64,000 nucleotides of DNA from Kalmusia sp. IMI 367209 (GCA_027946365.1 JAPEUQ010000003.1:2542001-2606000); one strand, 5' to 3'. Positions 11,462 to 23,639 are shown, counted from the stretch's first letter. Program-made: numbers and translations. The notes: generated from the sequence alone by a model not told the origin.

Positions 11462-13372
11462 ATGGTGAACCTTGGACGATCATGGGGATGCAGGATGTGC
11501 AAGCAGCGACGCATCAAATGCGATGAGACGGAGCCGGCCTGCAAGAGGTGCACCAAAAGCGGCCTTGTATGCTCGGGCTACGACGCCGAAAAGCCACTAA
11601 AAATCAGGTTTAAGGACGAGACGGCGTTGGTCACGCATCGGGCGGGATCCAGCGGCCCGCCTCGAGGCCCCTCTCCATTGCCGCACCCTGCTTTGCAGGA
11701 AGGATTCGAATCACAGGCGTTTAATTTCTTTATACTAAACTTCGCAACTTCTGGCAGAGGGATGGGCTCGAGTCGGGGGCTTTGGGAAAATGTGGTGCCT
11801 ACACTGAATCTGGTTCCAACCACCTCACCGGCTGCTGAGGCGGCTACTGCTGTCGGTGGGATCTTGTTCAACGTTTGGCGGCTACAGGGCAATGGCCCTA
11901 GTGCGCGGAATCCCGCATTTCAGCGAGCTGTACGGGGACTTCGCCAGCATCTCGAAACTCCAGGTCCAATCAATGGTCCCGAAATCCTGATGACGATCCT
12001 GCTTCTGCAGTTCCACGAAAACATCGCTGCTGTGTTTGGCTTACGCACCGCTTCTCGGGTACACTACAATGGTGCTCTGGCACTAATTCGACAATTACCG
12101 ATTTCGAGTTTCTCTACCATGGACTCGAGAGGCTTGCTGCTAAATGTTCTCAACATCGAGGTATCGCTGGCGATACGCGAGTGTCAGCCTGTACGTAGAG
12201 CCAGGGCACGAAAAGACCTTGTCTCCGCTAGCTTGCCTCCATGCAGCAAGGATCTCTTCCTTGGTTTAGCTGAGGCGCGCGTGGATGGCCTGCCCTAACT
12301 CCCCAATCTGAACTATGCTGACCTTTACCTCCGAATTTAGGTCGATCCAGAGCTGGTACCTTGGTTTGCGTCTCTTCCGTATTCAATGCCGTTGAATCCG
12401 GCTATAAAACTCAGCTGCATCGGTATCAGCGTGGCGAATATTCAGTATCGCTTTGAACTCATTCTGAAAGAGCACTTGAATTGCCCTATCGGGGAATGTT
12501 CGCACAGCGCCGACATTGCTCAACTCTACAAAGAGATCATCGAGTTTGAGATAGCTTCTTCTGAGTGGGCACAAAGTATCCCAAAATATTGGAAGCCACA
12601 CATTTGGGAGCCAAAAGCTAAGTATTCAGGCGCGCCAATCCCCATGTACCAGGAAACGTGCGAAATCTATCCTTCGGTTCAGATCGCCTCTGTCTCTAAC
12701 ACCTGGCGAGGCTATCAGTTAATCATTTGCAAGATCCTCGCTATCATGCATACACACGCCTGGGTCGAACCTCATACCAGCGCTCAAATCCGTTTCTCGC
12801 CCGAGAAAGTCATCCAGTCTCTCGTAGACTCCATGTGCTATTCCATCCCCTTCTACCTCGGAAACCGTCAGGGCATCCACTACATCTCCGACCTCACCAA
12901 TCCAAAACCTCACCACTTCTACCCTGCATATCACAACATGCGCGACCCCCCAATAGCAAAAGAGCACATCCTTCATGAAGATGTACACATGAAACACGTT
13001 GTGGCATACGGTGCTTGGCACTCGATGTATCCCCTCACCATGCTGGTCACAATATTCACCAACCACTCAGGTGACTGCGACTGCATAGCACGGATACCAC
13101 GGCCCGGCCAGGTCGCCTGGATCGGCTCGCAACTCCTCCGGACGATGAAGCTTTTTGGCTTGGATCGTAACCTCGGTGGTGCGTCGGCGGGAGATCCCGA
13201 GGAATATGCGCGAAGCGTGCGGCGCGCTCTAAGGTTCGTATACAAGGAGTGCATTTCCCAACTTCTAGGCTTCCCGGACGATGGCGCGAGTTTTGTCATC
13301 CCCATAGTAGATCCGGTGAAGTACCAAGACAGGTTTCCCGATTTCGACTACAAGCCTGGGAGCCGGCGATGA
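11462..13372 (+). CDS. Zn2Cys6 transcription factor
   Basis: The N-terminus reads WGCRMCKQRRIKCDETEPAC then KRCTKSGLVC, a C-x2-C-x6-C-x6-C-x2-C-x6-C zinc cluster beginning within 12 residues of the ATG, typical of regulators with Fungal_trans_2-type middle domains. One intron ends at the TTTAG at 12337-12340. The donor is ambiguous: GTGGAT at 12281 (60-nt intron, 616 residues) or the stronger GTACGT at 12191 (150-nt intron, 586 residues). Both keep frame, and the downstream exon continues VDPELVPWFASLPYS to the TGA at 13370-13372. The second exon has conserved helices (VSNTWRGYQLIICKILAIMH and SLVDSMCYSIPFYLGN) common in these proteins, where they form the regulatory region. It is likely a nuclear regulator; targets are unknown. 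Confidence 0.85.
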
Positions 13373-14000
13373 TCTTTGGTCGGAGCGACTGAATGGTGCT
13401 GACGGTGTGGTTTACCAGGTTGATGGTCGGATCGTAAACGATAGCGGGTCATTGTCGGTGCAGCTTGTACAAGAGCGCTAACGCGTGGTTGCTTCTAGGT
13501 TGGCGACCATTGCATGGATGTATTCGTGGGCGGAGTCGGTTTGGGGGCCTTGATATGATTTGAAGGCTGAACTGGTGTATGATCGGACTCGACCGGTGCT
13601 AGAGTATTGAATCCCATTAGTATGTAATAACCACAGGTGATTCTTCTCAATTGTCAAGAGCTAATATGAGTTCTAGTAAGCTACATGGAAGATAATCAGC
13701 ACTGATGGCTGTAAATCTACTTGATGAAAGATTGTTCCGAGATCTATACTAGCGGATTTCATGTCAATATTCATCCTATATTCGTTTCCCTTCGCACGAG
13801 CAGCACTATGATTGATGTACTCGAAGCGGACGACTATGCCGGACTTTCGGGGACGCGACCGTTAACTCCTAGACTAACCTTTAAAGGCATAGCGTCGGTG
13901 ATCATCAGCCCAACCTTCAGTGAGGTCCGACCGGCAACTTCATCATACATCTGCATAGCGAGAGTCCAACTCGCAGCGACCCTTGTCAAGCAACATCAAC
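13373..14000. other. Intergenic region
   Basis: This is the 3' flank and the promoter of the next gene. An open frame at 13721-14044 on the plus strand overlaps the next start and shows no domain, so it is treated as noise. Confidence 0.55.
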
Positions 14001-15551
14001 ATGGAGCAAACATTCTTTTTCGTAAATGGCACGCAACACGATAGGACTGCCAAGAGACAGATGCGCCGACATGTCATGATCGGCAAGAACGCAGGCAGAA
14101 CGCTGCAACGGAAGTCCAGACCAAAGAAGCTACGGTGCCAACCATTGACCCCCCCAGATGAATTCTCACGGGACGTGCAGCAGCTAGCGCAGTGGGATAG
14201 AAGATCTAAGTTAGGCTTTTATTCACCGGAAAACATATACAGCAATGTGCTTGCTGGCCTGTCGTTTCCAGTAAAGCTAACACCCCATTTTGCCGAGATC
14301 ATCTCGAACTGTAAGTTTGAATTCACACGTAACTAGTCTTGATTCCCTGACTTAGCTTTAGTCCTCTTGTTCATTGCCAACAAACTATACCCTGTCCAGC
14401 TGGGCATTTCGATGGATGCATCGAAATACACATGGATCAACGTTTTGATGTCAGACGAAGCCGGTACTTCTCCATGCCATTGAATAGCTAATCTCAATAT
14501 AATTGATATCATCGCCAGCTTTCTACTGCAATCTCGCTCTAATGCAAGCCTGCAACGAACTCTTCTTAGGGGAAGGCGAAGACTCGCCGAAGGCAATCTA
14601 CCACCTCTCCAATAGCCTTACCTACGTTAGAGAAAGGTTGGACAGTGGTGAGGCGTTGTCTGACTCTACTATGGGTATTGTGATGTCGCTTATCACACAG
14701 GAGCAGGTGCGGAAGAAGCAGAAAGCGGCAAAGATACATATGGATGGCTTAGCAAAAATGATTGAGCTGAGAGGCGGACTGGAGAGTCTAGAGGGGAGTT
14801 TGCCTGTGCTTTTGAAGGCGTGCAAGTAAGTCTGCGATACACCGGAGTGAGAACCTACTAATCTGATTCATCGTTAAGGACCGATATCATGTTTACTCTT
14901 CATCACGAAGATGTCCCACGGTTCTATCGTGACAAATTGCCTGAAATTAAAGCCAATCTGGAGGCCATGAATATACCATTTGACAGAGACTCAGCGCAAA
15001 AGCAAATCCAACACCCCAGCTTGAACCCACGTTTTCTTGACATTCTATTAGACGTTATCAATACGTCCACGTTATTCAACGATCTACTATCAACGCATAG
15101 AGTCGACCTCTACACATTTCAAGAGATTCTCGTATCGATCTGTTACCGCCTATTCGCCTTTGACGCCCAAAGAAACACCGAAAAACCTACAATCCAGGAT
15201 GCATATCTCGTTGGACTGAAACTCTTCATGATGTCTCTATTCTTGCAAGTCGGTCGGCAACGTTTGATGGAGTATGATAACATGACGTGCCGACTGCGGG
15301 GTGTACTCGAGAGGGGGGCGTTGGACGGGGAAGATGAGCTGAAATTATGGCTGTTGATGATGGGAGGCGTCTGGATACTAGATGATGTAGATGCAGAGTG
15401 GCTTGTGCCAATGGCGAAGGAACAGGCTAGAAGGATGGGTCTGAGTAGATGGGACGAGGCGTACGAGGTTCTGAGGAAGTACCCGTGGATTGAAGCGCTA
15501 CATGATGAGTCTGGGAGGACAGTCTGGGAGAGGTCGCACCGAGGCGATTGA
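14001..15551 (+). CDS. Fungal-specific transcription-factor-like protein without zinc cluster (Fungal_trans_2 type)
   Basis: Four exons, 14001-14310, 14356-14463, 14519-14825 and 14879-15551, with introns of 45, 55 and 53 nt, give 465 residues; every junction keeps phase. The N-terminus MEQTFFFVNGTQ followed by a basic RRHVMIGKNAGRTLQRKSR run is the hallmark of a large filamentous-fungal family that carries the Fungal_trans_2 helical region but no Zn2Cys6 motif. The middle (AAFYCNLALMQACNELFLGE, then KAIYHLSNSLTYVRERL, and IHMDGLAKMIELRGGLESL) fits that domain, the last one strongly. The C-terminal WERSHRGD is also family-like. The ATG at 14001 was chosen over an upstream non-ATG frame opening. 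Such proteins are annotated as regulators on the basis of homology; DNA binding is not evident, so it could be a co-regulator. Confidence 0.82.
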
Positions 15552-16151
15552 AAAACGCCCATGATCCTACAGAGGAAGTATAGCACTCCCGATTCACATT
15601 CTTTGACAGCAGATGATGGGGCGTTGTAGCACATATTAAAACCCCTAAATCCGTATCGCTACGCTTCCGGATTTAAAGAGTCTCCATCTTACAGGGCAAT
15701 CCATATTGGAAACCTACTAAACAAATATTCTTATGAAACAAACTGCAGACCATGAGCAACATGCAGTTTCATTGGGCGGTTTTCGTCGATAAGGGCGCTA
15801 TACCGCATCGGGCAGCAAATCTCTTATTGGCTGACACTAGCTTTGCTACGACCGGTGGTTCCATATATACCAAGACAACGGATTTAACGCGGAGTATTCT
15901 ACTTAGTTCAGGGCGTTTCATACTCAGCGCACTCCCAAAGAGGTCGGAAGTCTCTGATTCGATGAGGATGCTGAGTGGGCACCAACAACAGCAGAACTGA
16001 GAGACCGGTATAAGTAGATCAAGTATTCCCCATGCGTAGAAGAGATTCCAAGCCTCCATTCTCCAATTTTCTAGTCCTCGCTTGAAGCCACCTTCCATAA
16101 ATCAACACCAAGCTTCTACAGATTGTTCAGGCACTCCAAAGCAGAATCAGA
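15552..16151. other. Intergenic region
   Basis: It holds the 3' flank of the regulator and the promoter of the dehydrogenase. Frames at 15752-16000 and 15769-16098 on opposite strands overlap and lack domains; no gene is called. Confidence 0.55.
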
Positions 16152-17293
16152 ATGGCCTCAACGACACATTCCAACTTCGGTCACGACACTGAAGCGCTCG
16201 AAGTCGCTCAAGCTTTTTCAGATAGCATTCGTGCCAAGACAATCATTGTGACTGGCGCCAACACCAGAGGTATTGCTTATACCACGCTACAAGCCTTCGT
16301 ATGCATCTGCCATATGCTGCATCTACGAATTTCCAGAGTCTAACCCAGAACCAGGCTTCTCAATCTCCCGCTCACCTCATCATTGCCAGTCGTACGCCAT
16401 CCAAAATCCAAGAATCCATCACCAAGCTGCGCAGCGAATATCCCAACGTAGACTACCGCGCCCTCACGCTCGACCTAGGAAGCCAGAAAGCAGTGCGCTC
16501 CGCCGCCTCGGAAGTACTCTCCTGGACCGACGTACCCACTATCGACATAATGGTGAACAGTGCAGCAGTAATGGGCCTACCCAACCGCACCCTCACCCCC
16601 GACGGCATCGAGGCGCACTTCGGCACCAATCACATCGGCCACTTCCTCTTCACCAACCTGCTCATGCCCAAACTCATCAAAGCCGCAGAAAGCAACCCCA
16701 AAGGCGCGACTCGCATCGTAAATGTCACTTCTCTCTCGCCCCTCGTGGCGGGCGTCCGCTGGAGCGACATCAACTTCGACAAACTGAACAAAGATCTCCC
16801 CGAGGAGGAGCGCCCGAACGAGGGCTTGCTCACGAGGTGGGGCTACAAGGATATCTTCGAGAAGAGTTATATCCCGCTCGAGGGCTACAATCAGTCCAAA
16901 GCGGCGAACGTGCTCTTCGGTATCGCCGCTAATGCACGCCTCTACGAAAAGTACGGCATCTTCAGCACCGCCGTGCATCCTGGTGTCATCCCGACGGAGC
17001 TTGATAGGAACTTTGGAGAAGAGACGCTGCAGTTGATTGAGGAGATGCTTCAGAGTAACGTGTATAAGCTTAAGACGCTTGGCGCGGGTAGCTCTACGAG
17101 TCTGGTCGCGGCGCTGGATCCGAAGCTTGCGGTGGGAGTGGGCGAGGAGAAGGATGGCAAGGTTGTGGGGGCGTATTTGATTGATTGCCAGGTTGCGGAA
17201 GCGGGGCCGAGGGCTTCAAAGAAGGGGGAGGCGGAGAGGTTGTGGGGCGTTAGTGAGGGTTGGTGGGGAAAAGTTTCAGTGGTGAAGGTTTGA
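16152..17293 (+). CDS. Short-chain dehydrogenase/reductase (retinol-dehydrogenase / WWOX-like)
   Basis: Two exons, 16152-16298 and 16355-17293, with a 56-nt intron (GTATGC, branch TCTAACC, CCAG), give 361 residues. The Rossmann dinucleotide motif is TIIVTGANTRGIAY near residues 32-45; the last Gly of the usual TGxxxGIG is Ala. Next come LIIASRTPSKI (strand 2), LDLGS, NSAAVMG in place of NNAG, and VNVTS with the catalytic Ser. The catalytic YNQSKAAN pair (Tyr and Lys) is intact. The family reduces or oxidises carbonyl/alcohol groups with NADP(H) or NAD(H); substrate cannot be predicted. The insert after the active-site Ser and the long C-terminus match the NAD-binding retinol dehydrogenase-like fungal group. 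It is cytosolic by lack of signal peptide. It sits between the regulator run and a dioxygenase, without proof of a shared pathway. Confidence 0.88.
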
Positions 17294-17588
17294 TCGGCCT
17301 TCGTCTAGATACTAAGCATGTCTAGGAAATCTGCTTGCTCGAGACTACAGAAATCGAGTAACCTGTGCATGCTCCCAGTCTCATAGACTGGAGGCACTAA
17401 AGTAGTGTCGTATAGCTTATCACTATTGCTCTCTTGGTAATAAGTCCGTGCTCGAGCGCACACATTTTAACATTGAGCATCACTTAAGAAGCAAGTGACG
17501 GAATTGCGGATATTTGATGAAATCTGATCTGATAGCTACGGCAGACACAATCTCATCCAAACCAGATCTGCTCCCAACTAATTTGAGA

Positions 17589-18972
17589 CTAAGCCACACC
17601 AGCTGTCTGTGTCGGCTGAGCCTTAGAAGGCGACCCGCTCACACTTGCCGTTGCACTCGTTCGCGGTCCGCCCGGCGGGAATGGAAACCCTGTCGGGAAG
17701 CCGGTAGGGAATCCTCCCGGGAAACTGAAGCCTGGAGGGAACCCACCAGTGGGGAAGGGCGGCATGCCAGGCCCGCCGGGAAACCCTGGGTTTGGATTCG
17801 CCTTGCCACCATCCTTTCCATAGTTAGCGGCCGCGCTGACGGTCTTGTTGGCTTTCGGGTCGACGCCAAACGCAATCCAGCCGAAAAGTCCTTCCTCGAT
17901 CTTGTTGCCGACCAGCGTGTAGTGGAGGACCGGATCGGTGGTCTCGGATTCTTGAGCCATGATGAAGTCTTGTTCATTGGTTGTGAGGGGCTGTGTATTG
18001 GTATTATACGGAGACGTGGCTTCGACGGCGGAGATGAGAGATTGGTCGAAGAAGAGTTGGCCGACGTGGGAGATGGTGCCGCCAGAGATGGTGTTGTTTG
18101 GAAGCACAGTTGTGTTGAAGTGTGCCATGACTACGTATCATCAGATTAGTCATTGAAGAAGGCGTTGTATAGCAAGCTGCAATTCTTACCGTGAATATGT
18201 GGTGTTCGACCAATGTAATGGCCGGGAAATATAGTCTCAAAGGTTACGACACCTTCTTCTTTGCTTGGTTGAATACCTCGCAACATAGTGTTATTGAGCT
18301 CCCGATCATCAGAAACACCGTTTGCATTACCACCTGCAATGCCACCGTAAACGCCCTTTTGCTGTTAGCACATGTCACATGAAAGCTAGCAGACCTGCTC
18401 ACTGTGCTGTTGCAGTGCCACATCTCCAACATCACTCCCGTCAAAGGCTCGCAAGTATTGATATCGATAACCTGGACCTCATATGTGAGAGGAACACCAG
18501 TTTCTTTTTCGATCACATTCTCTCGGATAAGCTCTCCGGTGACATCTTTCACAATTAGCCGCATGTCCATCTTGATTCAGAAATACGCACAGTAAGGGCC
18601 TTCGGTAACCTCAGGAGTCAAAATGCAAGAATTGTTTCCTATAAACAAAATGTCCGCGGGAGTGGAAGTGTTGTAGTACTCCGTGGAGTGATGAGAGGTG
18701 TTCAGCACCTCCTTGAAATTGCGAGGCTCGAGCGAGCGCTTCTTGCGTAGTTTCTCGACCGCTGCCGAACGGCGGGCGATGGAACGTTGTTCAATGCCGC
18801 GATTCTTTAGCTTCTCCGCACAATGCGAAAGGGAACGGTGCTGCATTTGCGCCATTGAGGCGGCACGTTCTGAAGCTTCGGCTTTGACATTATGGCCAGG
18901 GTGTGCGGTAACCAAAGCAGGGAGAATCAATCCCGCAAGAAGAGCAAACTGCTTCATGGGCGGAATCATCAT
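17589..18972 (-). CDS. Secreted intradiol ring-cleavage dioxygenase with Gly/Phe/Pro-rich tail
   Basis: Four exons on the minus strand, 18972-18591, 18545-18403, 18355-18190 and 18130-17589, with introns of 45, 47 and 59 nt, all in phase, give 410 residues (405 if the ATG at 18957 is used). The N-terminus MKQFALLAGLILPALVTAHP is a signal peptide. The catalytic region shows TEGPYYVTGELIRENV, then CEPLTGVMLEMWHCNSTGVY, GVVTFETIFPGHYIGRTPHI followed by His-Val. The Tyr and His residues in TEGPYY and GHYxGRxPHIH are the usual non-haem Fe(III) ligands. Such extracellular fungal enzymes cleave catechol-type rings between the hydroxyls, probably lignin- or polyphenol-derived. The last 60 residues carry repeated GFP/GGFP/TGFP blocks, which are disordered and low-complexity. 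Two convergent starts of splicing were fixed by protein continuity, so the model is strong. Confidence 0.9.
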
Positions 18973-21398
18973 GTGATGAGTTTTGAGAAAGAACCCTGTC
19001 GATGGTTGTTAGACTATTTCGCACATCCTGTGAGCAATTGTCAAATTTGGATCTGCGCACCCGCACGACGGTCCCAACACCTTCCCAGATCGATGGTGAA
19101 GATAGACTTACAAATTATGAAATAGCTGAGATGGCTTGAGATAGTTGGAATCGTCGTTGGAGGTTCAGGCAAATCTCCGACCTTTATGTGAGCTCACTAG
19201 GACACGATAGCATGGATGTAGTGCCCCACATATCGACCGTTTGCTATGGCATGGTACATTTCTACTCTGTATTTATTGACTTGCGAATCCTTTGTCTCCT
19301 TCGGTGCTCCACCTGCAACAACGCATACGCAAGCTCTGTGTGGTGCACAGAAGTTGAACGACAGCACTAAACAGTAGTACGCGATGTCAATGGAAGAGCC
19401 TGTATGCGAGACATCTCATATATGATGCGACCAATGAAAGGGACTGTATTTCAAGCGGAGAATCAAATTATGGTCCGATTCACATTGTCGTTGGGGTCTG
19501 TTGTTCAGTCAAAGCCATTCGTTGCCGGTTAAAGTCGCCGTCGGTTGAAGCAATTTAATTTGCCACGCCTGGTGCGTCGTAAGCCAAATATAAGAATGTC
19601 GGAGATAATTCTACGTTTCTATAGTATAGAGGCGAAGACTTTGACATGGCGGCGCAGTTCAAGCCCAGTATGTGGGACCTTGACATTGCGCAGAGTTCGA
19701 GAGGAACAGCCTGCAAGATCGTGTTGATCAAAAACGAGAACAAGGAGTCGGATATCTTTCCATACTTGGATGTGAAAATGAAAAACCAGTCAAAGATACC
19801 GATTATGGTAGAGTGAACAGCTTTGCGACACGCAAAAGCGATACCGGAAGGCTTATACCATATGGAGAGCTTTGGTGTTGATCGCGAAGAGCACCCTCCA
19901 CCTTCTTGTGTCTGAAATTATCAAGACATGATTCTGACTGCGATGATTTGCATATGCTGCCATTCTCATAACAAGGCTCGATCAGGGTTCAATTGGCAGC
20001 GATGGATATTTGAAGAGTTTACACCTTTTCGCTTGTCTTGCTTGAGACGGTATGCTTTCCCAGTGTGATCTGTAACCATTCGTAATCTCGGAAATTTTCT
20101 ATAGATCTTGGATGCATTTTGGCTAGTCGAAAGATGTGCTTACCGTCGATGGCGTCGTTATGCGCGCGATGTGCGATACTTAGGTAGATATGCTTTCGAA
20201 ATGCATAACGAGATAGAATTTTCTAGTTATGGACGCGAAGATGTGTCCACGATAAGTATGCAAAAGGGATAAGATAGGTCTTCACAAGTCTAGGGTAGCA
20301 CAGTCACTGACAATGACGTAATCAATTTCCGACTCCGCCTAATTACGCCGGCTTCATCTGTCCAATTGATCCTGAACAGCAAAATACGACTTGCTAATCG
20401 TGAGATTCAATATGTTTCAAAGGGCTCGAACAAGAAAATGCATACTGGATCGGCGCTTGCAGATAGAACATCCATCTGGGGATGAGCAGTTACGAGCAGC
20501 TCGCTTTGTACGACTCTATTGCGTCTAATCTACTTTTTGCTGTTCGCTCACTATATCGGTCATGCTTTATCTCTGAATCCTTTGAAAATAACCAGAGAAT
20601 CAAGCTCCATGAACGCCAAGGCCATACTTTACCAATATCCACGGAACATCAACAATACGCCAACTAAGGGGGGTAAAGAGTTGCCGCATTATACCTCTCA
20701 AATACAATTCTCTTCAAATTACTTTTGCGAGAGGAATTCTAGCAGCTTCTGGTTCTTATAAAGTCTCTCAGTGAACTTTATTTGCCAATGAAGCACTTTT
20801 TTTTTTTTCGAAGAAATGAGTATACAGTCCTTGTCTACGAGGCCATCCTGAGATGGCCATAATGAAAGCATTCAACAAAGCTATTCTACCTATCTCTTCC
20901 AAGTACTCCATATGCGTAAAGAAAGTGAATTGGTAACGTTACCTGACTTCTAGTGTGAATATAGTGGGATTCGTAAATGCAGAGGAGCAACAGACCCGTC
21001 CTCTGCTAGTTGTAGTAGTGTATGAGTCGAAGAGATACGAAACATGGAGTGCAGCGTGCTACCACAGAACTTCCGTGGATTAATCGCGTCATCTATGGAG
21101 AAAACCCTACAATGCAGTCCTTTATTTGTCGTAGTTGATCAGGACCATGGATCGGAGCGCGCTTAACGTTGACAAAGGGGCTATTCTTTGAGTAAAAATA
21201 GAATGTCTAAGGCATTTTGTACAGGAGCACAAAGGCTAAAGGCATTGTGAACGTACAACTCGATATCGTCACCCTTATAAATCAAAAGGATTCTCTCCAG
21301 CGGGGAAACCAAACTCATCTCAAAACTTCAATTTCAATATCAACATCATTCATAATCGAACATATCCCCAACAATCACTAAGTCTTCTCGCCAGCATC
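18973..21398. other. Long gene-poor region
   Basis: This 2.4 kb region holds the promoter of the dioxygenase at its left and that of the RING gene at its right. Open frames are all at or below 80 codons and without domains. A 10-T run lies near 20802-20811. I see no RNA gene or mobile element. Confidence 0.55.
21276..21282 (+). promoter_or_regulatory. TATA-like box of the RING gene
   Basis: TATAAAT stands 117 bp before the ATG at 21399, followed by a CA/TC-rich leader (21300-21390) typical for fungal transcripts. Confidence 0.45.
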
Positions 21399-22532
21399 AT
21401 GTCAAACTCGGGTAGCCTTCAGGTCACTTCGGATGAATGGACACCCGCCATGGAGATGAAGGATGACCATTTCATCATGTGGCCTGTCCTTGCGATCGCG
21501 CGGTTGGATGCAATAGGCAGTTCATTACTTGGCCCTGAGAGTGAACGACTTCGTTCTATTATCACTCGGATATCCCGTCATTTTTCCCTCCATGAGCGTA
21601 TGGGTAGCTTAGGATGGGTTGGTTACCCACACAGTACAACATCCATGCTATTGGTACAGCTCAAGCTCGCCTGCATCCAAGTAAGTGTGGCTCGTTACGA
21701 AGAACCAACAGAGTTCAAATACCTGTACACCATTCTAGAAACCTTCCATAAGGCGACTAGAGCACCAACGACTGGAGCGCCTGGTAGTTTTGATCCAAGA
21801 CATATGATAGACAAACTCGCCGAGCATCTACAAGGGGAGGTATTCGGTCCCATCGTGAGCGAGCTTGTAGATGGCCTCAGTAATCTCGCTACGATTGGTC
21901 CTGAGGAAATCGATACGAAACTGACGGATCTCAAGTCATCCGCTGAATCGAAGATCTGCCATCAGATGCGAGACTATATTAAGCGACACGACGCTCTGAA
22001 TATGCTCGGGAACTTTGATCTCGATGGCGCTTTTGGTAGTGGCATGGTAGATGCGATTGAAGAGTCCTTTTATGATCACGTCTATGTGGTCATTAGTGAT
22101 TTCGTCCCGCGCATGCGTACGGCACTTTCCGGGTCGGATCGACAGAAGCAAAACACATATAAGTGGTGCATATCAAAGCTGTCGAAATTCTTTAGTCAAC
22201 GTAGCCCGATCCTTCGAGGCACTATATTTGATGGACCGGTCTTTCATAGCGATGATGAGGACATGGAGGATGACGAATATGAGCCGTTTGATGATGACAA
22301 TCTCCAAGACGTGCTACGAGGCCCCAAATTTGCCTCCATCGATCAAGTGAGTATCTCCATCCCCACTCATAAAGAATCGTCCTGCGGTATATGTTTTGAT
22401 CGGCATGAGAAGATGCGCAAGGTCAATGTGTGCAGCCACGAGTTTGGAGAGGAGTGCTTGGCGACCCAATTGACGACTGTATACCACAGCCGTTACAAGT
22501 GCGCTTTATGCCGAGCAGAGTTCTTCCCTTGA
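21399..22532 (+). CDS. Hypothetical protein with a C-terminal degenerate RING finger
   Basis: Single exon, 377 residues. The first 280 residues are helical and unrecognised, with an acidic stretch (SDDEDMEDDEYEPFDDD) near residue 285. The last 55 residues form a RING-like zinc module: CGICFDRHEKMRKVNVCSHE then FGEECL and KCALCR. Cys-x2-Cys, Cys-x-His, Cys and Cys-x2-Cys are present, but the fifth ligand, normally Cys or His right after the Phe of CxHxF, is Gly. Seven of eight Zn ligands remain. RING proteins are E3 ubiquitin ligases; this one may still fold but could be weakened. The start is the first ATG after a clear TATA-like box and leader. It stands alone in a gene-poor zone, which suggests an accessory gene. 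Confidence 0.75.
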   Translation: MSNSGSLQVTSDEWTPAMEMKDDHFIMWPVLAIARLDAIGSSLLGPESERLRSIITRISRHFSLHERMGSLGWVGYPHSTTSMLLVQLKLACIQVSVARYEEPTEFKYLYTILETFHKATRAPTTGAPGSFDPRHMIDKLAEHLQGEVFGPIVSELVDGLSNLATIGPEEIDTKLTDLKSSAESKICHQMRDYIKRHDALNMLGNFDLDGAFGSGMVDAIEESFYDHVYVVISDFVPRMRTALSGSDRQKQNTYKWCISKLSKFFSQRSPILRGTIFDGPVFHSDDEDMEDDEYEPFDDDNLQDVLRGPKFASIDQVSISIPTHKESSCGICFDRHEKMRKVNVCSHEFGEECLATQLTTVYHSRYKCALCRAEFFP

Positions 22533-23639
22533 CGAAGATGGTGAAGACGTTGAGATCCGAGGGTGAGACCGAGTGTAAACCTACCTAGCGGATCAATTTC
22601 GTTACGTCGTGTTTTATTTTCTGTTTGCTTTTCTGTTTGCTTTGAAATCTGAGTAAGGTCACCCACCGTGACCCGAGACACACAGTGTCGCGAGACACTT
22701 TTGTATCTAAAGCTCGAAATGTTCCCATGTATTAAGAATCTCATCCTAAAACTTTTGGGATCGATCGAATAGCATATGTTTTCTATATCCCTACATCATG
22801 GCCATGAATCTCCCACTGTTGCTCGAGATATCGATGATCTTGTAACTTCCGAAGTCCGTAGAGCGTTGATTGATCGCTCGGTGGTCGGAGTAGAGGGTTT
22901 GAGCGGTAAAGATTGTATTCCAAGCGTCTTGCGATGATCGGCCAGAGAAACACTTCTCGAGAGTTTCTCCGTGCTCTTCTGGGAGCGATCAATTTAGTGG
23001 CGTTTTACGATACATAGCAATGATTATCTAATCTATTTCACGTCTATACCCGATATGGCATACTGTCTAAAAATAACTGTGGCTCTTGTTCCTGCTGCCG
23101 CCCTTGTTCAATGTGTCCTTTGTCGCGCGGCAGTGTAGCTCTGCTACATCCGTCAATCCTCTGTACGACTAACAACAGCAAGTCGATAGACATGAATAAG
23201 GCAAGTCAGGTCTTAGCAGAAGGAGTCCCTGTGTTACCCTCACCTTTCGCTTTCTTGCAGATCATGGCGAGGTTCCTCGGTCGACTCTCCATCATCGTGC
23301 ACGCGGCCGAAGGTCGATGCCAGCTAAGGCGCAGGACCAACAGTACCTCCTCAGAAAAAGATATTAATAAGATAATTACAATTGTTACAAGTTTGCAGCA
23401 GAAAAGACGCTATACCGGCAGACGTGAATCGCGAAAGATGGTACTTCCTAACAAAATTCCTGGGGAATTACCGTGGGAGTAGGTGCAAATCATACGGTTG
23501 ATGACTTTGTCGGCAATCGAGAGTGAAACATGCTCGTCACAATTGCGGCACAGAGATACGAGCATACCATAGCTGTTGTTTTCTTCTGTAGTTGTGTAAT
23601 GTCCTATGCAATTTACAGCACATGTCTTATGTAGACACG
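22533..23639. other. Intergenic region
   Basis: It consists of 3' flanks of two convergent genes. The frame at 23111-23482 (123 codons) has no domain and no family I know. The segment 22617-22640 holds a short direct repeat of TTTTCTGTTTGCTT. Nothing else is supported. Confidence 0.55.

Noticed and set aside
20802..20811. Poly-T run as a Pol III terminator or retroelement poly(A) tail
   Set aside because: No RNA gene or target duplication around it.
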